A stretch of 64,000 nucleotides of DNA from Linanthus parryae (Eukaryota > Streptophyta > Magnoliopsida > Ericales > Polemoniaceae): the NCBI GenBank assembly GCA_023055425.1, contig JALGPY010000005.1, positions 8,643,501-8,707,500 of the forward strand. The letters run 5' to 3'. Position 1 is the first letter of the stretch, and the number at the start of each line of letters is the position of its first letter. This document shows positions 25,393 to 35,600 of this stretch, one piece after another. The notes under the pieces are model-generated. The model worked only from the letters and a program-made list of their open reading frames with translations, was not told the DNA's origin and did no database searches. A program made the position numbers and the translations under genes.

Positions 25393-26919
25393 CTATCCCA
25401 CCCCCAATCTTGGAAACTTCTTTCCATGCCATGCCCCTACTTCATTCTTAGAAAAGTACTTCTCCTTTAAAAAGTTGGATTCATCAATTAGAATAGAAAG
25501 GAGAAGTAGGGGCAAGACACAAAAGATGAATAAGAGATGCAAGCAAAATCTAACAATAAAGTTAGGGCAAGTTGTTATATCATGCATCAACTTAAGAAAA
25601 GGGTTTGAAATCCTCAAATGAATTGAATCATAGAATGGGTCTTCATAAGTTGCCAATATTTTACTTGAAACCACAACTTGAGAGATAGGGCCAACTTGTG
25701 AATCCTCATTCTCATCACTTTTAAGCATGGCACATGGATTTAGCGATGTGGCTTCACAAGTGGGAGTTAAAATAATTTGAGAACTTGAAGCCTCATCCAA
25801 ACCCTTAGGCACATATTCCATAATGATAGAATCCAAGGGAGCATTCAAGTAAAATTCAATTTCGTCACAAATACGAGCATAGCTCCCCGGATCTTCATTA
25901 GACATATCAATACTAACCGGAGTACCTCCCAATAAAACTTCAATTTCGTCACAATCAAGATCATAGGAACTCCGGTAAGTACTAGGCTCTTCTAGAGCAC
26001 AAGACAAGTCTACATTCCCTCCACTAGTGGTAGCATCAAATTTGACCTCTAACTCATCACATGAGTGATTTCCATTTTGCGACTCCTCCTCACAAGTGTC
26101 ACTATGGGAGTCATCCAAAATGGCTTCACTCATGTCATGGGTTGAAGAGTCATCATCAAAAATATCAATCTCACTACCAATATCACTATCACATGCTTCT
26201 TTAGATTGTGCAAATGAGAAATGAATACAATCACCTATCCTAGTGGCAACAACTCCATCATCAAACACATCATCCAAAATTTGATCTTGAGCAAGCTCGT
26301 GATGTGTGTGAATAAGAACTTGAGACTCATATGATGGCGAGTTTTGTGAAGAGTAAGTACTATATGCAAGAGACTCATTATCATGCGATTGTGAATATGA
26401 GGGTTCCACTCTATCAATCGAGTGACAAAACGATCCTTCTACTTCTCTAAATGAGCCTTCAAGTTTACTTTGTGATTCTCTTAGTTCTCTTATTGAATCT
26501 CTTAGTTCTTTTGTGCCTTGGAGATATTTTTGAAATGTCTCCTCTAGAGAATCACTTATAGGCCTCTCTAGTTCCTCATTCACATAAGCTTCCCTCTCCA
26601 AATGATTAACTCCTCTTGATTCACACATCATATCATTATATTGATAAGTGCTAGGATCATGAGAGTTCAAAAACATGTAAGTGTTTGAGGGAGGTGATTG
26701 TGCACAAGAAGCATGAGATGTGTAATCTAGTGTCCTACTATCATGCCAAGAATAATCATTCTTAGGAAAATAATCACCATTATTGTAAGCACGCTCACGT
26801 TTGGAACGCATTGATTCCTTAGAATGATTTTCATGTCTAGTAAATGCATAGTAGTAAGGATGTTCATGAGACATTTTTTTTCTCAAGCAAGTAGATGAGA
26901 GGTACTTGATGAATTTCAC
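25393..26919 (-). CDS. Element-encoded 508-residue protein of unknown function, copy C (intact)
   Basis: This has the same length and, as far as I can see, the same residues as copy A: Ser/Tyr/His-rich start, Glu/Arg/Leu-rich probable coiled coil, acidic middle with three CDE(I/L)E motifs, and a C-terminal hydrophobic segment. It lies between LTRs C and D. Its preservation reflects recent copying of the unit, not necessarily selection. It could be a gag substitute or an accessory protein; nothing in the sequence decides this. Confidence 0.6.
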   Translation of the reverse strand: MKFIKYLSSTCLRKKMSHEHPYYYAFTRHENHSKESMRSKRERAYNNGDYFPKNDYSWHDSRTLDYTSHASCAQSPPSNTYMFLNSHDPSTYQYNDMMCESRGVNHLEREAYVNEELERPISDSLEETFQKYLQGTKELRDSIRELRESQSKLEGSFREVEGSFCHSIDRVEPSYSQSHDNESLAYSTYSSQNSPSYESQVLIHTHHELAQDQILDDVFDDGVVATRIGDCIHFSFAQSKEACDSDIGSEIDIFDDDSSTHDMSEAILDDSHSDTCEEESQNGNHSCDELEVKFDATTSGGNVDLSCALEEPSTYRSSYDLDCDEIEVLLGGTPVSIDMSNEDPGSYARICDEIEFYLNAPLDSIIMEYVPKGLDEASSSQIILTPTCEATSLNPCAMLKSDENEDSQVGPISQVVVSSKILATYEDPFYDSIHLRISNPFLKLMHDITTCPNFIVRFCLHLLFIFCVLPLLLLSILIDESNFLKEKYFSKNEVGAWHGKKFPRLGVG

Positions 26920-27027
26920 AAGCCCTCTTGAATCTCACAAGCTTAACTAACCACAAACAACTAGAGAAAATGTCAAGAAAAATACTAAGAAAAAAAATAA
27001 AGCAAATCAAATCTAAAACCTAGCCTC

Positions 27028-27045
27028 TCCCCGGCAACGGCGCCA
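27028..27045 (-). other. Primer-binding site of internal region C
   Basis: Same tRNA-Asp-type site as at 6602-6619, next to LTR D. Confidence 0.88.
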
Positions 27046-27051
27046 AAAACT

Positions 27052-29427
27052 TGTTCGACGATAATTCCCAAGTATAGGAATATCGTTCTAAGTAGTACCC
27101 GAGTAAGAACGGGGTCGAATCCACAAGGAGAGGAGGATTAGAGAGTGACTTGCAAAACTAGAATAAACGACTAACTAAAACAATAAAACACAAACTCTCA
27201 GTGGCTTTAAAGTTTGCCAAGCTATTCAAATCCACCAAAATCAATTGATGGAGCAAGTTTGAGGTTTGAGTTTAAGAACAAAGTAAACGACTACTAGAGC
27301 TACGATTCAAGAAACTAAGTGAAACGACAAGTAGAGAGGGGCTAGGGATCATCGGTTTCTCTAGTGACCAATCCTCCTATTATATTCAAGCCCGATTCTC
27401 AATTCGCATGTGTCAATCCACAAGACAAGTATCTCAAGAAGTGATTGCTCATACAATCCAACTCGCGACAAGAGAAGTGTGTAAATCCAACACGCTAATC
27501 AAGCACTAAAGAGGCTATTCAAATGAGATCCTCCAAATTTCAAGTGTTTCAAGCATCAACCATATGTAAACACACATAGGTGTTTCCACATGAAAGATCA
27601 AGCAACAAATGAGATTTGTAAATTCTCACTCAAATCACCAAACTAGAACTCGATTTCTCAAAGTTAGGATTGATGAGTTCCTCTTACTCAAATGCAACTT
27701 CAAATCAAACAAGTCAAGAGTATCCGCACATCTACCTATTCAATGCATCAAATACTTCAACAAGAGAAATTCAAACATTGCACTAAGCATTCAAGTGAAC
27801 CCAATTCAACCCATTCATCCTTGAAGTTCAACTTGAAACAATAGGAAGATTTAGACACTAGATAGTCCCAAATCACCCAAGCAAGTGAATTAGCTAAACA
27901 TTATAAGAAATTCAAGAGAGATTGAGATAAATTTACTTTCAATAATCAAAGCTTGAATCACAATTGATGTCATACACTTGTTTTTGCCAATTCAACCTCA
28001 ACAACTACACAAAATTAAGAGCAAAATAGCCAAAAACACAAAGCTATGCTATCATCACTACCAAACTAAGCTTCTAATAGTGAAGCTACTACCCAAATCA
28101 AGCTGCTGCTGCTATGCTATAGTGAAGAACACAGCAGCAGCAGCACCAAGAACAGAGCACTGCAACAGCCACACAACAGACCCGAAATTCGTCCAGAATT
28201 GGATCAAAAACCACAGCTCCTCTCTCCCTCTCTTCCTCTTTCTCGTTCTTGGCCCTTAGAGAGCTCAAGAACAACCCAGAAGAAGGCGAAATCAGAGAGA
28301 GAGAGAAGAGAAACAGAGGCGAACAGAGCAGTCCCTGGTACCGTCGGGTCAGAGAGTCCGCCCTGATTTCTTCAATTCTGAGTTTATATAGAGTGTAGGA
28401 ATGGATTTCTTAGCCTCCAAGTACCAATCTCCACCGTTTAATTGATCCAAAACACTCTCTATCGTTGATTTCAACCTGTTCATATGAACCCTAGGAAATT
28501 GGGGGTTTCTTGTTGGTAGCTTATTGGGCCGAATTGAGAGAATAGGGAGGTAGAGATTGGGCTGGGGATCTGTTTGGTACCAATTTGAGTTGATTTGGTG
28601 GAGAATTGAGGGGGTTTTGAAGGGTTTAGCCATGGCTAGGAATTGGGTTTATGGGTGTTCGGTATTGAATGAGTTCGGGGGCTGTTTCAGGTGTTTAGAG
28701 AGGTCTAAGTGAGGTGGGTGTTGTAGAGATTTGGATTGGGATCGATTTGAGGCCGGTTGGGTCCGGTTTGGAGCTCGAACGAAGCTGCGGTGAAGCTTCC
28801 ATGGCTGCCGCAACTGTTCACGTCGAACAGGGGAAGAAGATGACCGCGTTGCTGAATTTTCTTCTTGTTATTTGCACTTTGGCCCCCTCTCATTTGCTGA
28901 TACCTTTTAAAAGACCCCGTGCTCTTCTTAAAATGTATGAGAAAATACAATTCCACCCCGATTCCGTTATAAATCCTTCAAATAAGCCATTAACTCGTTT
29001 AGAAAACTTCACTAAGCTCCCCAACTCCGTTAAATGGTTTTCAAACAAACCCTTGGATGCAACTTTGGCCTTGTAATGTGGCCTCTTGGCTTCTAAATCT
29101 TCATTTTTGGCCTCTATCTTCCCTTGTTGTCTTCATTTAAACCCTTGAAACCTCTCTTTAACTTGCAAATTCTTGCTTTGTCTTCAATTTTAGCCTCTTT
29201 ATCACTTGACTTCTTCTAATTAAGCCTTCAAATTCCTCATTCAAGCTTTCATAAATAGCCCCTTGCGTTCTAAATCACTTCTTTGCCTACAAAATGAGAG
29301 AAAACAACCAAAACTACGAAAACAAGCATAAGTCTAGAAAGAGAGATAAAATAGATAAATTACACATATTAGCAAGTTAAGAAGAGTTCGTTAACATACT
29401 AAAATATGCAATTTTAATTCATCAACA
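27052..29427 (-). repeat. LTR D of the array
   Basis: This is a 2376-bp copy with a single private substitution noted (near 28308). It is the outermost LTR on the right, yet internal sequence continues beyond it. Confidence 0.9.
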
Positions 29428-31599
29428 CACCCCCCAACTAGCCTTTTGCTCGTCCTCGAGCAAAGAGAGCGATATTAGTAGTAACCTAGTGAAGAACCAA
29501 TCATGAGCGACACTAACTCAACTAGACAAGGCTTGACTCAATTCTAATCTAGACTCAAATATTTACAAAAACGCACACACACATTATCTATCCTAAGTGA
29601 GGACTAAAAGAAACAAAATACTAAGAGTTACTAGCTAATTTTAATTTTTCTTTTTGGTGGGGGAAAAAGAAGAATGCATAAATGTCTCCTCAAATAAATT
29701 CTCAAAGTCCAAGAAGATTGAGAAAGAAGCCTAAGGACGTCTAAGCATATACTCATACAAATGTGGGCGGTGTTTGGTAGAAGGTGACTCATGCGAACTA
29801 CAAAACTTGTTAAATTAAGTCCAATTTGCGAGAAAGTATGCCTTCAAAAATAAGGATCACAAGAAACTAGACATTCTCATACTTATTCAAAAGCACCCAT
29901 GTAGGATGGACTCCCAAAGCTTTGAACAAAATTTTTTTAAGAAGGGGAGATGTGGTTGTGGGCTTGTATGATCCTTTTGTGGATTTTCGGTAGATGGTGC
30001 GATTTATCATGATTTTTTTTTTCTTTTTCTTTTTTTTAGCATTAATATTTTATTGTTAACCTCAAATCCAAGGATCTCCAAGACCCACAACAAAATAGAG
30101 GAATATACAAGCGAGTGGGCTTTTTAAGCTAAACCAAGGGAGCTATCTAGGTGGTGACATAACATTATCCCCGGACACCCCTCTATTTCTTAGACATCGC
30201 ATGGGGTGTCATTGGTAACCACCACTCCAATGGGCTACAAGTTTCCACCGCAAAAACGAATAGAGAAAAATCTTTTTGTGAAGTTCAAATAGCTTTAGAA
30301 AATGCACCCTCTATCAAAAGTAGTAAGACGTCAAAGTTTATGTGATCAACCTAGCTTGAAGGACTTAAACATGAAACGTAAATTTAGTGTGCGCTTTGTG
30401 AGAACGCATGATGTCGCGGAAGGTGGGATATTGGTGTAGATGTATTGAGTATAAGCAAAGAATTCCTTTCTAAAATAAAAATAAAAAGAACATGGACTAA
30501 GAAATTTCATTATTTGAAAACATATAGCTTTCCTAAAATTCCCCCTTTTCACTTTTTTCTCATTTTTTTTTCTTCATTTTCATTTTTTTTATTATTTTTT
30601 TTTATTTTTTTTTTGAAATAAGTGACTCAACTATAACTTTCTAAGACTCAATAAAGCTATCAAATAAGAAAATAAAATCTAGACTCAAGATGAAAGGTTA
30701 AAATAAATAAAACTACCAAAGAAATGAAAATAAAAACCTATGGTTTGACACGGGGAAAGAGTGATGCTTCTCATGAAAGGTTCACACACATTTTTTTTCA
30801 AAATTTTCAATTTTTAAATTTTTATGATTTTTTAGAATTTTTCATTTTTTTTGTATTTTTCATGTAAATCACTAATGAAGAAAAATCATGCTAGTAACCA
30901 TTTAAGCAAGAAATATATCTACTTCCCACACCCCAACTAAAATGTCACATTGTCCTCAATGTGTGAGAACAATGGAAGAGCATACAAATTTTAGCAAGAA
31001 TTAAGGGATAGAAGAGACCTCATTTTAGCTTTCTTGGCCACCAAGCACAAGTCCTCCTCCAAGAGCAACCTACAAAATGTTCATAGAAAAGAAATGCAAA
31101 AAATAAAGATAAACTAATTTATTTATTTACAACTACGGAGGTGGAACAAAGAAAATGATGCTATCCCACCCCCAATCTTGGAAACTTCTTTCCATGCCAT
31201 GCCCCTACTTCATTCTTAGAAAAGTACTTCTCCTTTAAAAAGTTGGATTCATCAATTAGAATAGAAAGGAGAAGTAGGGGCAAGACACAAAAGATGAATA
31301 AGAGATGCAAGCAAAATCTAACAATAAAGTTAGGGCAAGTTGTTATATCATGCATCAACTTAAGAAAAGGGTTTGAAATCCTCAAATGAATTGAATCATA
31401 GAATGGGTCTTCATAAGTTGCCAATATTTTACTTGAAACCACAACTTGAGAGATAGGGCCAACTTGTGAATCCTCATTCTCATCACTTTTAAGCATGGCA
31501 CATGGATTTAGCGATGTGGCTTCACAAGTGGGAGTTAAAATAATTTGAGAACTTGAAGCCTCATCCAAACCCTTAGGCACATATTCCATAATGATAGAA
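29428..31599 (-). other. Internal region D, truncated
   Basis: This has the purine tract, the non-coding 3' region and the C-terminal roughly 145 codons of the element ORF (31161-31599), then stops abruptly in the codons for DSI. The first part of the ORF, the primer site and a further LTR are missing. Confidence 0.85.
31161..31599 (-). pseudogene. C-terminal remnant of the 508-residue ORF, copy D
   Basis: The residues from about 363 to the stop are kept, including the hydrophobic segment. The upstream part was lost at the array boundary. Confidence 0.85.
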
Positions 31600-31623
31600 T
31601 CACAAGTGGGAGTTAAAATAATT
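31600..31623. other. 24-bp templated filler at the array/host junction
   Basis: The 24 bases are an exact copy of 31522-31545, 78 bases to the left in the same orientation. The switch occurs at a shared TC. On the right the sequence enters Ulp1-gene exon at CTCTTCAGCC. Templated filler with short shared bases marks an end-joining repair event. Confidence 0.85.
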
Positions 31624-34190
31624 CTCTTCAGCCGTCAGAATGGCCGTCATGCACATCATCGTCTGCAAGCATTTACAACTTAGAAAATTGTTGACAAATT
31701 ACAAAAAAATGCAAGTTAAATAAAAACTTACCGAGTCTGTCATCCACTCATCGCGTGAATACTCGTACGCGTGTGAGAACGTTATCTTGTCGCCACCACT
31801 GATGTTAACCAATACCTTTCTGTAAACAAAAATGAAGTTAAATTACACAAATGATACGATACTAATAAGAGCTAAATAAAAGGAAAATTGTAAAATATTG
31901 ATCTCTTACTGGCTAAAAATAGAAAGCCGTCTGGCCTTTTCTTTGTCGGTGGCGTTAGGAGGCTCGACGATTCTCTTAGGGACCCGAGTGAAGTAGGCAT
32001 GCCACCAGCACTGGTCGATGCTTGGTTCATCAGGAAATGAAACACTGATCGGTGCAACTGGTAGATCGGGACATTCACTAACAGGTTGTGCCTCGGCATT
32101 AGGCAATTCTGCGCGTTGTTCCTCGGCATGTGAGACTAATGGTGAAGTCTGACCAACGGGTTGTGCCCCTTCTTCCTCGACAGTTTGGACCAATGGTGAA
32201 TCGCGAGCATCGTTAGAATCTTGTGTGCCCATCTGTCTAGCACCACTGGTTTTGTCTGTCAACCCATTTAGCCTCTCCGTCAACCCATCTAGCCTCGCCG
32301 TCACATCATCCAGCTTCCTCATACACGCATCGATATTCACCTTCTGCTCGTTCTTCATTCTCTGAAAAGCCATCTCCATGTTTGTCATTCGGGATTTCAT
32401 CGTTGTCATACCCAAATCCATTCTTGTCATTTGGGACTTCATCGAAGTCAGCATACTGATAATAAGATCCATCCCATCTACCATTTCCTCAGTCCGGGCT
32501 CTCTTTCTTGGTTGTGCCTCCTCAGTTTCCTCGGACACTTCATCAGTCTCCCTTTCGCGATCCTGACGCTTCTTCGACCTTTGCTCGGCACCTACTTCCC
32601 CACTGGGTGAGGACAGGGGTGCGTTAATCATTCGATCAAAATCCTCTCTAACGCGCTCTTCAGTCATGACATCATGTGGAGCTGCAGCAGGTGGGCTTGG
32701 CAATGGCGTTTCACTTGTTTGCTGACTCTTTTTCTGAGTTTGCCTTTTTCCCTTGGTTGTCGCCGGCCTTGGCACATCGGCCTCCCCTTCATTTGGCGGT
32801 GGCGTTCCACTTGTTTGCTTACTCTTTTTCTGAGTTTGCTTTTTTCCCTGCTTTTCACTTGTTTTCTTACTCGCACCCAAATTCCTCGTCGTCTTAGTCC
32901 CCGACATCTGAAACGGTTGCATTTGAATAGCTGCACCGGAGTAGACAACGCATCGGCCACCCAACTTACTCGTCAGGTCCGGAAACAATGGAAGATACGG
33001 ATTAGCTTCCATATGAGCCAAGTACTGAAGCCAGTACCAACTCTGCTCCTCCGCAGGAGTGGGGTGAAGTGTCGGGCGAACATATGTGATTGACGCCACA
33101 AGCCTTTTCACTGATTCATCATCAGCCCTGACCTGTAGAGGATAGTACGCCGCCACTCTGGGAAGTACCCCTTCGTCCCTGCTAGCCAAGAGGGGTACCA
33201 TCTGTGGGATTGCTTCGTAGGCCCAAGCCTGCGCGGAGAGACGAATCGCAGTAAGCATATAACATTTATAGATTTAACTAACAATAAAAAATGCATAACT
33301 AACACAATTACCGCAGCAACGAAAGGGAAGGCGGTGAGCGAGTAAGTTGGTTTGGTAAAGTCGCAATGTTTCATCCCGCCGAGTAATTTTTCAAAGCATT
33401 CCATACCCCAATCGTAGGCGTTACAGAAGTCAAAGTCATTGCACTTCTGTATCACTGCGGCGGGCATCATATCATGACCGCCGGTGTTGTGCCATAACCT
33501 ACCAATTATTGCAGCAACTAAGATCTTCACAAATCTTTCCAACGTAGCCGAGTCCATCTGCTTATCAGGATCTTCGGAGTACGGGTGTTCGCTCTCGATG
33601 CCTTCCAGATGATTCTCCAGTATAGTTGCATTCACTTTCCCGTACACACTCGTGAAATCGGGGCCAAACAAGGTCTGAACAAGGGTATAATCTGCCATCC
33701 GCTCGTCGAGCTGCTCATCGTCATGAGACTTAAGCACGTTAAGTCCACTACAGAGAACAAACTCTTGTAGGGAGAATCGCAGCGGGAAGGTCCCAAAGTT
33801 GAACCATATTTTACGGTCATGAGGGTTAGTGTTAATCCGACGCTGGATAAGTAAGTCGAGGAGCGTCTTCGAGAACACTTGGTCATATCGATAGGTCAAA
33901 AGCCATGCCAAGTTAGGGAGCCGCTGTCGCACTAAAGTCCTAACGTCTTCCCGTCTGGTAAGCCTTGTAAACACTATCCATGACCTCTTCCGCAAACGAA
34001 ACGTCAACTTATACCTCATTAATTCGGCTCGATTAGCGGCAGCGGGTAAACGACCAAGTTGGTCCAAGGAGATCAAATCCTGTCAAATAAACCAATAAGT
34101 AGTCAATTATCAATAAGTACTCAGAAAATTAGTCATAACTTTATGAACTTATCATCTACGGGCACATACTCAAAAAACTAATCACAATTA

Positions 34191-34860
34191 ATGACAATTT
34201 TCTCAAGTTCCCAGCACGGGCGCATACAAGCTGAAAACTTGAAAACAAAAACACTGAGTAAGCCAAGGGGGCATACAGGGGCGTCCTGTAAGCCCCCTTG
34301 GCTTACTCAGTCAAAAAATTCCTCAATATCTCAGCTGGGGCGCATACCTCAAGTTTTGGGGCATACAGACTACGCTGTATGCGCCCCAGCTGGGAAGCAA
34401 GGCAAAATTTTCACCCAGAAGCCCAGGGGCGCATACAGGGGCTTCTAGGCACCGCCTAGACGCCCTTGTATGCGCCCCTGGGCTTCTGGGGTGAAAAATT
34501 TGCCATGTTTCCCAGCTGGGGCGCATACAACATGTTCTGGATGCCCCAACACATGAGGTATGCGCCCCAGCTGGGAATCAAGGCAAATTTTTGACCCAGA
34601 AGCCCAGGGGCGCATACAGGGGCGTCTAGGCGGATACCAGACGCCCCTGTATGCGCCCCTGGGCTTCTGGGTCAAAAATTTGCATTGATTCTCAGCTGGG
34701 GCGCATACAGCGTATTCTGTATGCCCCAACAATCAACCTATGCGCCCCAGGCGCCCTTGATGATTTTCAGTCAAAATTTGATGTTCTTGTATACGCCCTA
34801 TGTGATTTTCAGTCAAAATTGATGTTCTTGTATACGCCCAGTTGGTCATCAACATGATTT
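34191..34860. repeat. Hairpin-rich tandem repeat in intron 1 of the Ulp1 gene
   Basis: A unit of about 180 bp recurs (starts near 34331, 34511 and 34691). Each unit contains two palindromes: one with a CAGCTGGGGCGCATAC stem, and one with a CCCAGAAGCCCAGGGGCGC stem at 34414-34490 and 34595-34671. A further hairpin spans 34254-34310. At the left edge of the gene intron (34761-34845) is a two-copy direct repeat around GATTTTCAGTCAAAA and TGTTCTTGTATACGCCC. The repeat lies inside the 34080-35004 intron, so any pre-mRNA would carry these foldbacks. Confidence 0.8.
34583..34683. repeat. Perfect 45-bp inverted repeat with 11-base loop
   Basis: The arms 34583-34627 and 34639-34683 are exact reverse complements. 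Outside them, about 24 further bases pair with two mismatches and then the flanking palindromes begin, so the whole foldback exceeds 150 bases. Confidence 0.92.
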
Positions 34861-35181
34861 TTACATGAACGTAGTCGTGAAATTTACAGAAAAACTTGAT
34901 TTCATGAACCAATTTTGCACCAAAAAAGCAACACAACATCAATTTTATCTAACCCTAGAACATGAGTTTGATGAAGTAAACTTAAAGAGGTGAAAGATAC
35001 TCACCTCTTGGTGGACATTGGCCGGTGCAGAGGGAGGAGGCGGTGCCGGTGAAGCCGCGGCCGCAACCATTATTCCCGTCGGCGCCGGAGAAGAGGACGG
35101 AGAGAGAGTTTGGCCGCCGGAGGTGAGATCTCCAAGTACTCCTTCAACAAGGGCAGTCGGAGAGGATTGGGAGGAGGCCAT

Positions 35182-35600
35182 GAGAGCGAGAGAGTGAGAG
35201 AATCGACTGAGAGAGGGTGTTTGGTGGTGGGAGCGACGGAAAAAATGGAGGAGGAGGAGGAGGAGGGTGTCTCGGTGGGTGAGGGAGAGTAACAGTGAGA
35301 GTGAAAGAGAGAAGAAGAAGGGACGGGTTGGGGGGGGGGGGGTTCTCGGGTATAATCCCGATGCCCAGGAGAGAGAAGAGAGAAAGTTTTTTTTTTGAAT
35401 TTTAATATTTTAATATTATGATATATTTTTATTAGTGTAATTAGGTTATTATTTTTTGATTAGTTTCTGAAATAGGGTCAAACTAAAAGACAAGAAGTCT
35501 TTCCTCAAAAAAAAAAAAAAAAAAAAAGACAAGAAGTCCAATGGTTAGTTTGCACCAAGAAAGTGAGAGATGGTTTTTTTTCCCAATTTCTTCATGCAGA
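35182..35600. promoter_or_regulatory. Divergent intergenic/promoter region between the Ulp1 gene and the NDR gene
   Basis: About 0.4 kb separates the minus-strand Ulp1 start from the plus-strand leader of the kinase gene. Next to the Ulp1 start is a GA/CT-rich leader. A 13-G run (35330-35342) and an AT-rich block (35390-35470) follow. No single TATA box stands out. Regulatory use is inferred from position. Confidence 0.4.
35485..35538. mobile_element. Poly(A)-only retroposition scar 1
   Basis: A 15-bp direct repeat (35485-35499 and 35524-35538) flanks only TTTCCTC plus 17 A. This is the pattern of target-primed insertion cut off almost at once. Confidence 0.7.

Larger units (their letters stand above)
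836..31623 (-). mobile_element. Multi-LTR retrotransposon array (Athila/Tat-like, non-autonomous)
   Basis: Reading leftwards, the array is: truncated internal region, LTR D, internal C, LTR C, internal B with a nested element, LTR B, internal A, LTR A, and a 16-base primer-site remnant. All four LTRs are 2376 bp. LTR spacings are 5768, 14659 (8888-bp nested element plus 5-bp duplication included) and 5767 bp. The primer site complements the 3' end of tRNA-Asp, and the purine tract and CTCGAGGACGAGCAAAAG motif beside the LTR are typical of the Athila/Tat group. No reverse transcriptase, RNase H or integrase frame is visible, so mobilisation needed another element. The array interrupts a DUF1985-Ulp1 gene, and neither outer edge is an LTR terminus. 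Unequal exchange between LTRs is the simplest origin. Confidence 0.85.
31624..35181 (-). pseudogene. 5' part of the split DUF1985-Ulp1 gene (DUF1985, coiled-coil region, start of peptidase region)
   Basis: Minus-strand exons are 35181-35005 (start MASSQSSP), 34079-33312, 33228-31910, 31819-31732 and 31662 to the break at about 31624. All junctions are GT-AG and keep frame. Exon 2 carries a DUF1985-like domain, including WFNFGTFPLRFSLQEFVLCSGL; the domain runs into exon 3 through AWAYEAIP. Exon 3 is charged and low in complexity, with a PRKRAR nuclear-signal-like cluster. It also has a Met/Leu heptad-like stretch (SMKSQMTRMDLGMTTMKS) suggesting a coiled coil. A roughly 100-bp tandem duplication gives two QTQKKS(K/Q)QTS copies. 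Exon 5 breaks after TAEE. The catalytic residues are at 1-835. Genes of this architecture are frequent in plant Mutator-like elements, but I saw no terminal repeats to prove that here. Confidence 0.72.

Noticed and set aside
858..29427. CRISPR-like array because of regular repeats
   Set aside because: The repeats are 2.4-kb LTRs with 3.4-kb internal regions in a plant genome; they have LTR ends, primer sites and purine tracts.
32674..33093. Plus-strand frames opposite the Ulp1-gene exon
   Set aside because: They are antisense shadows of a spliced gene with good exon junctions on the minus strand.
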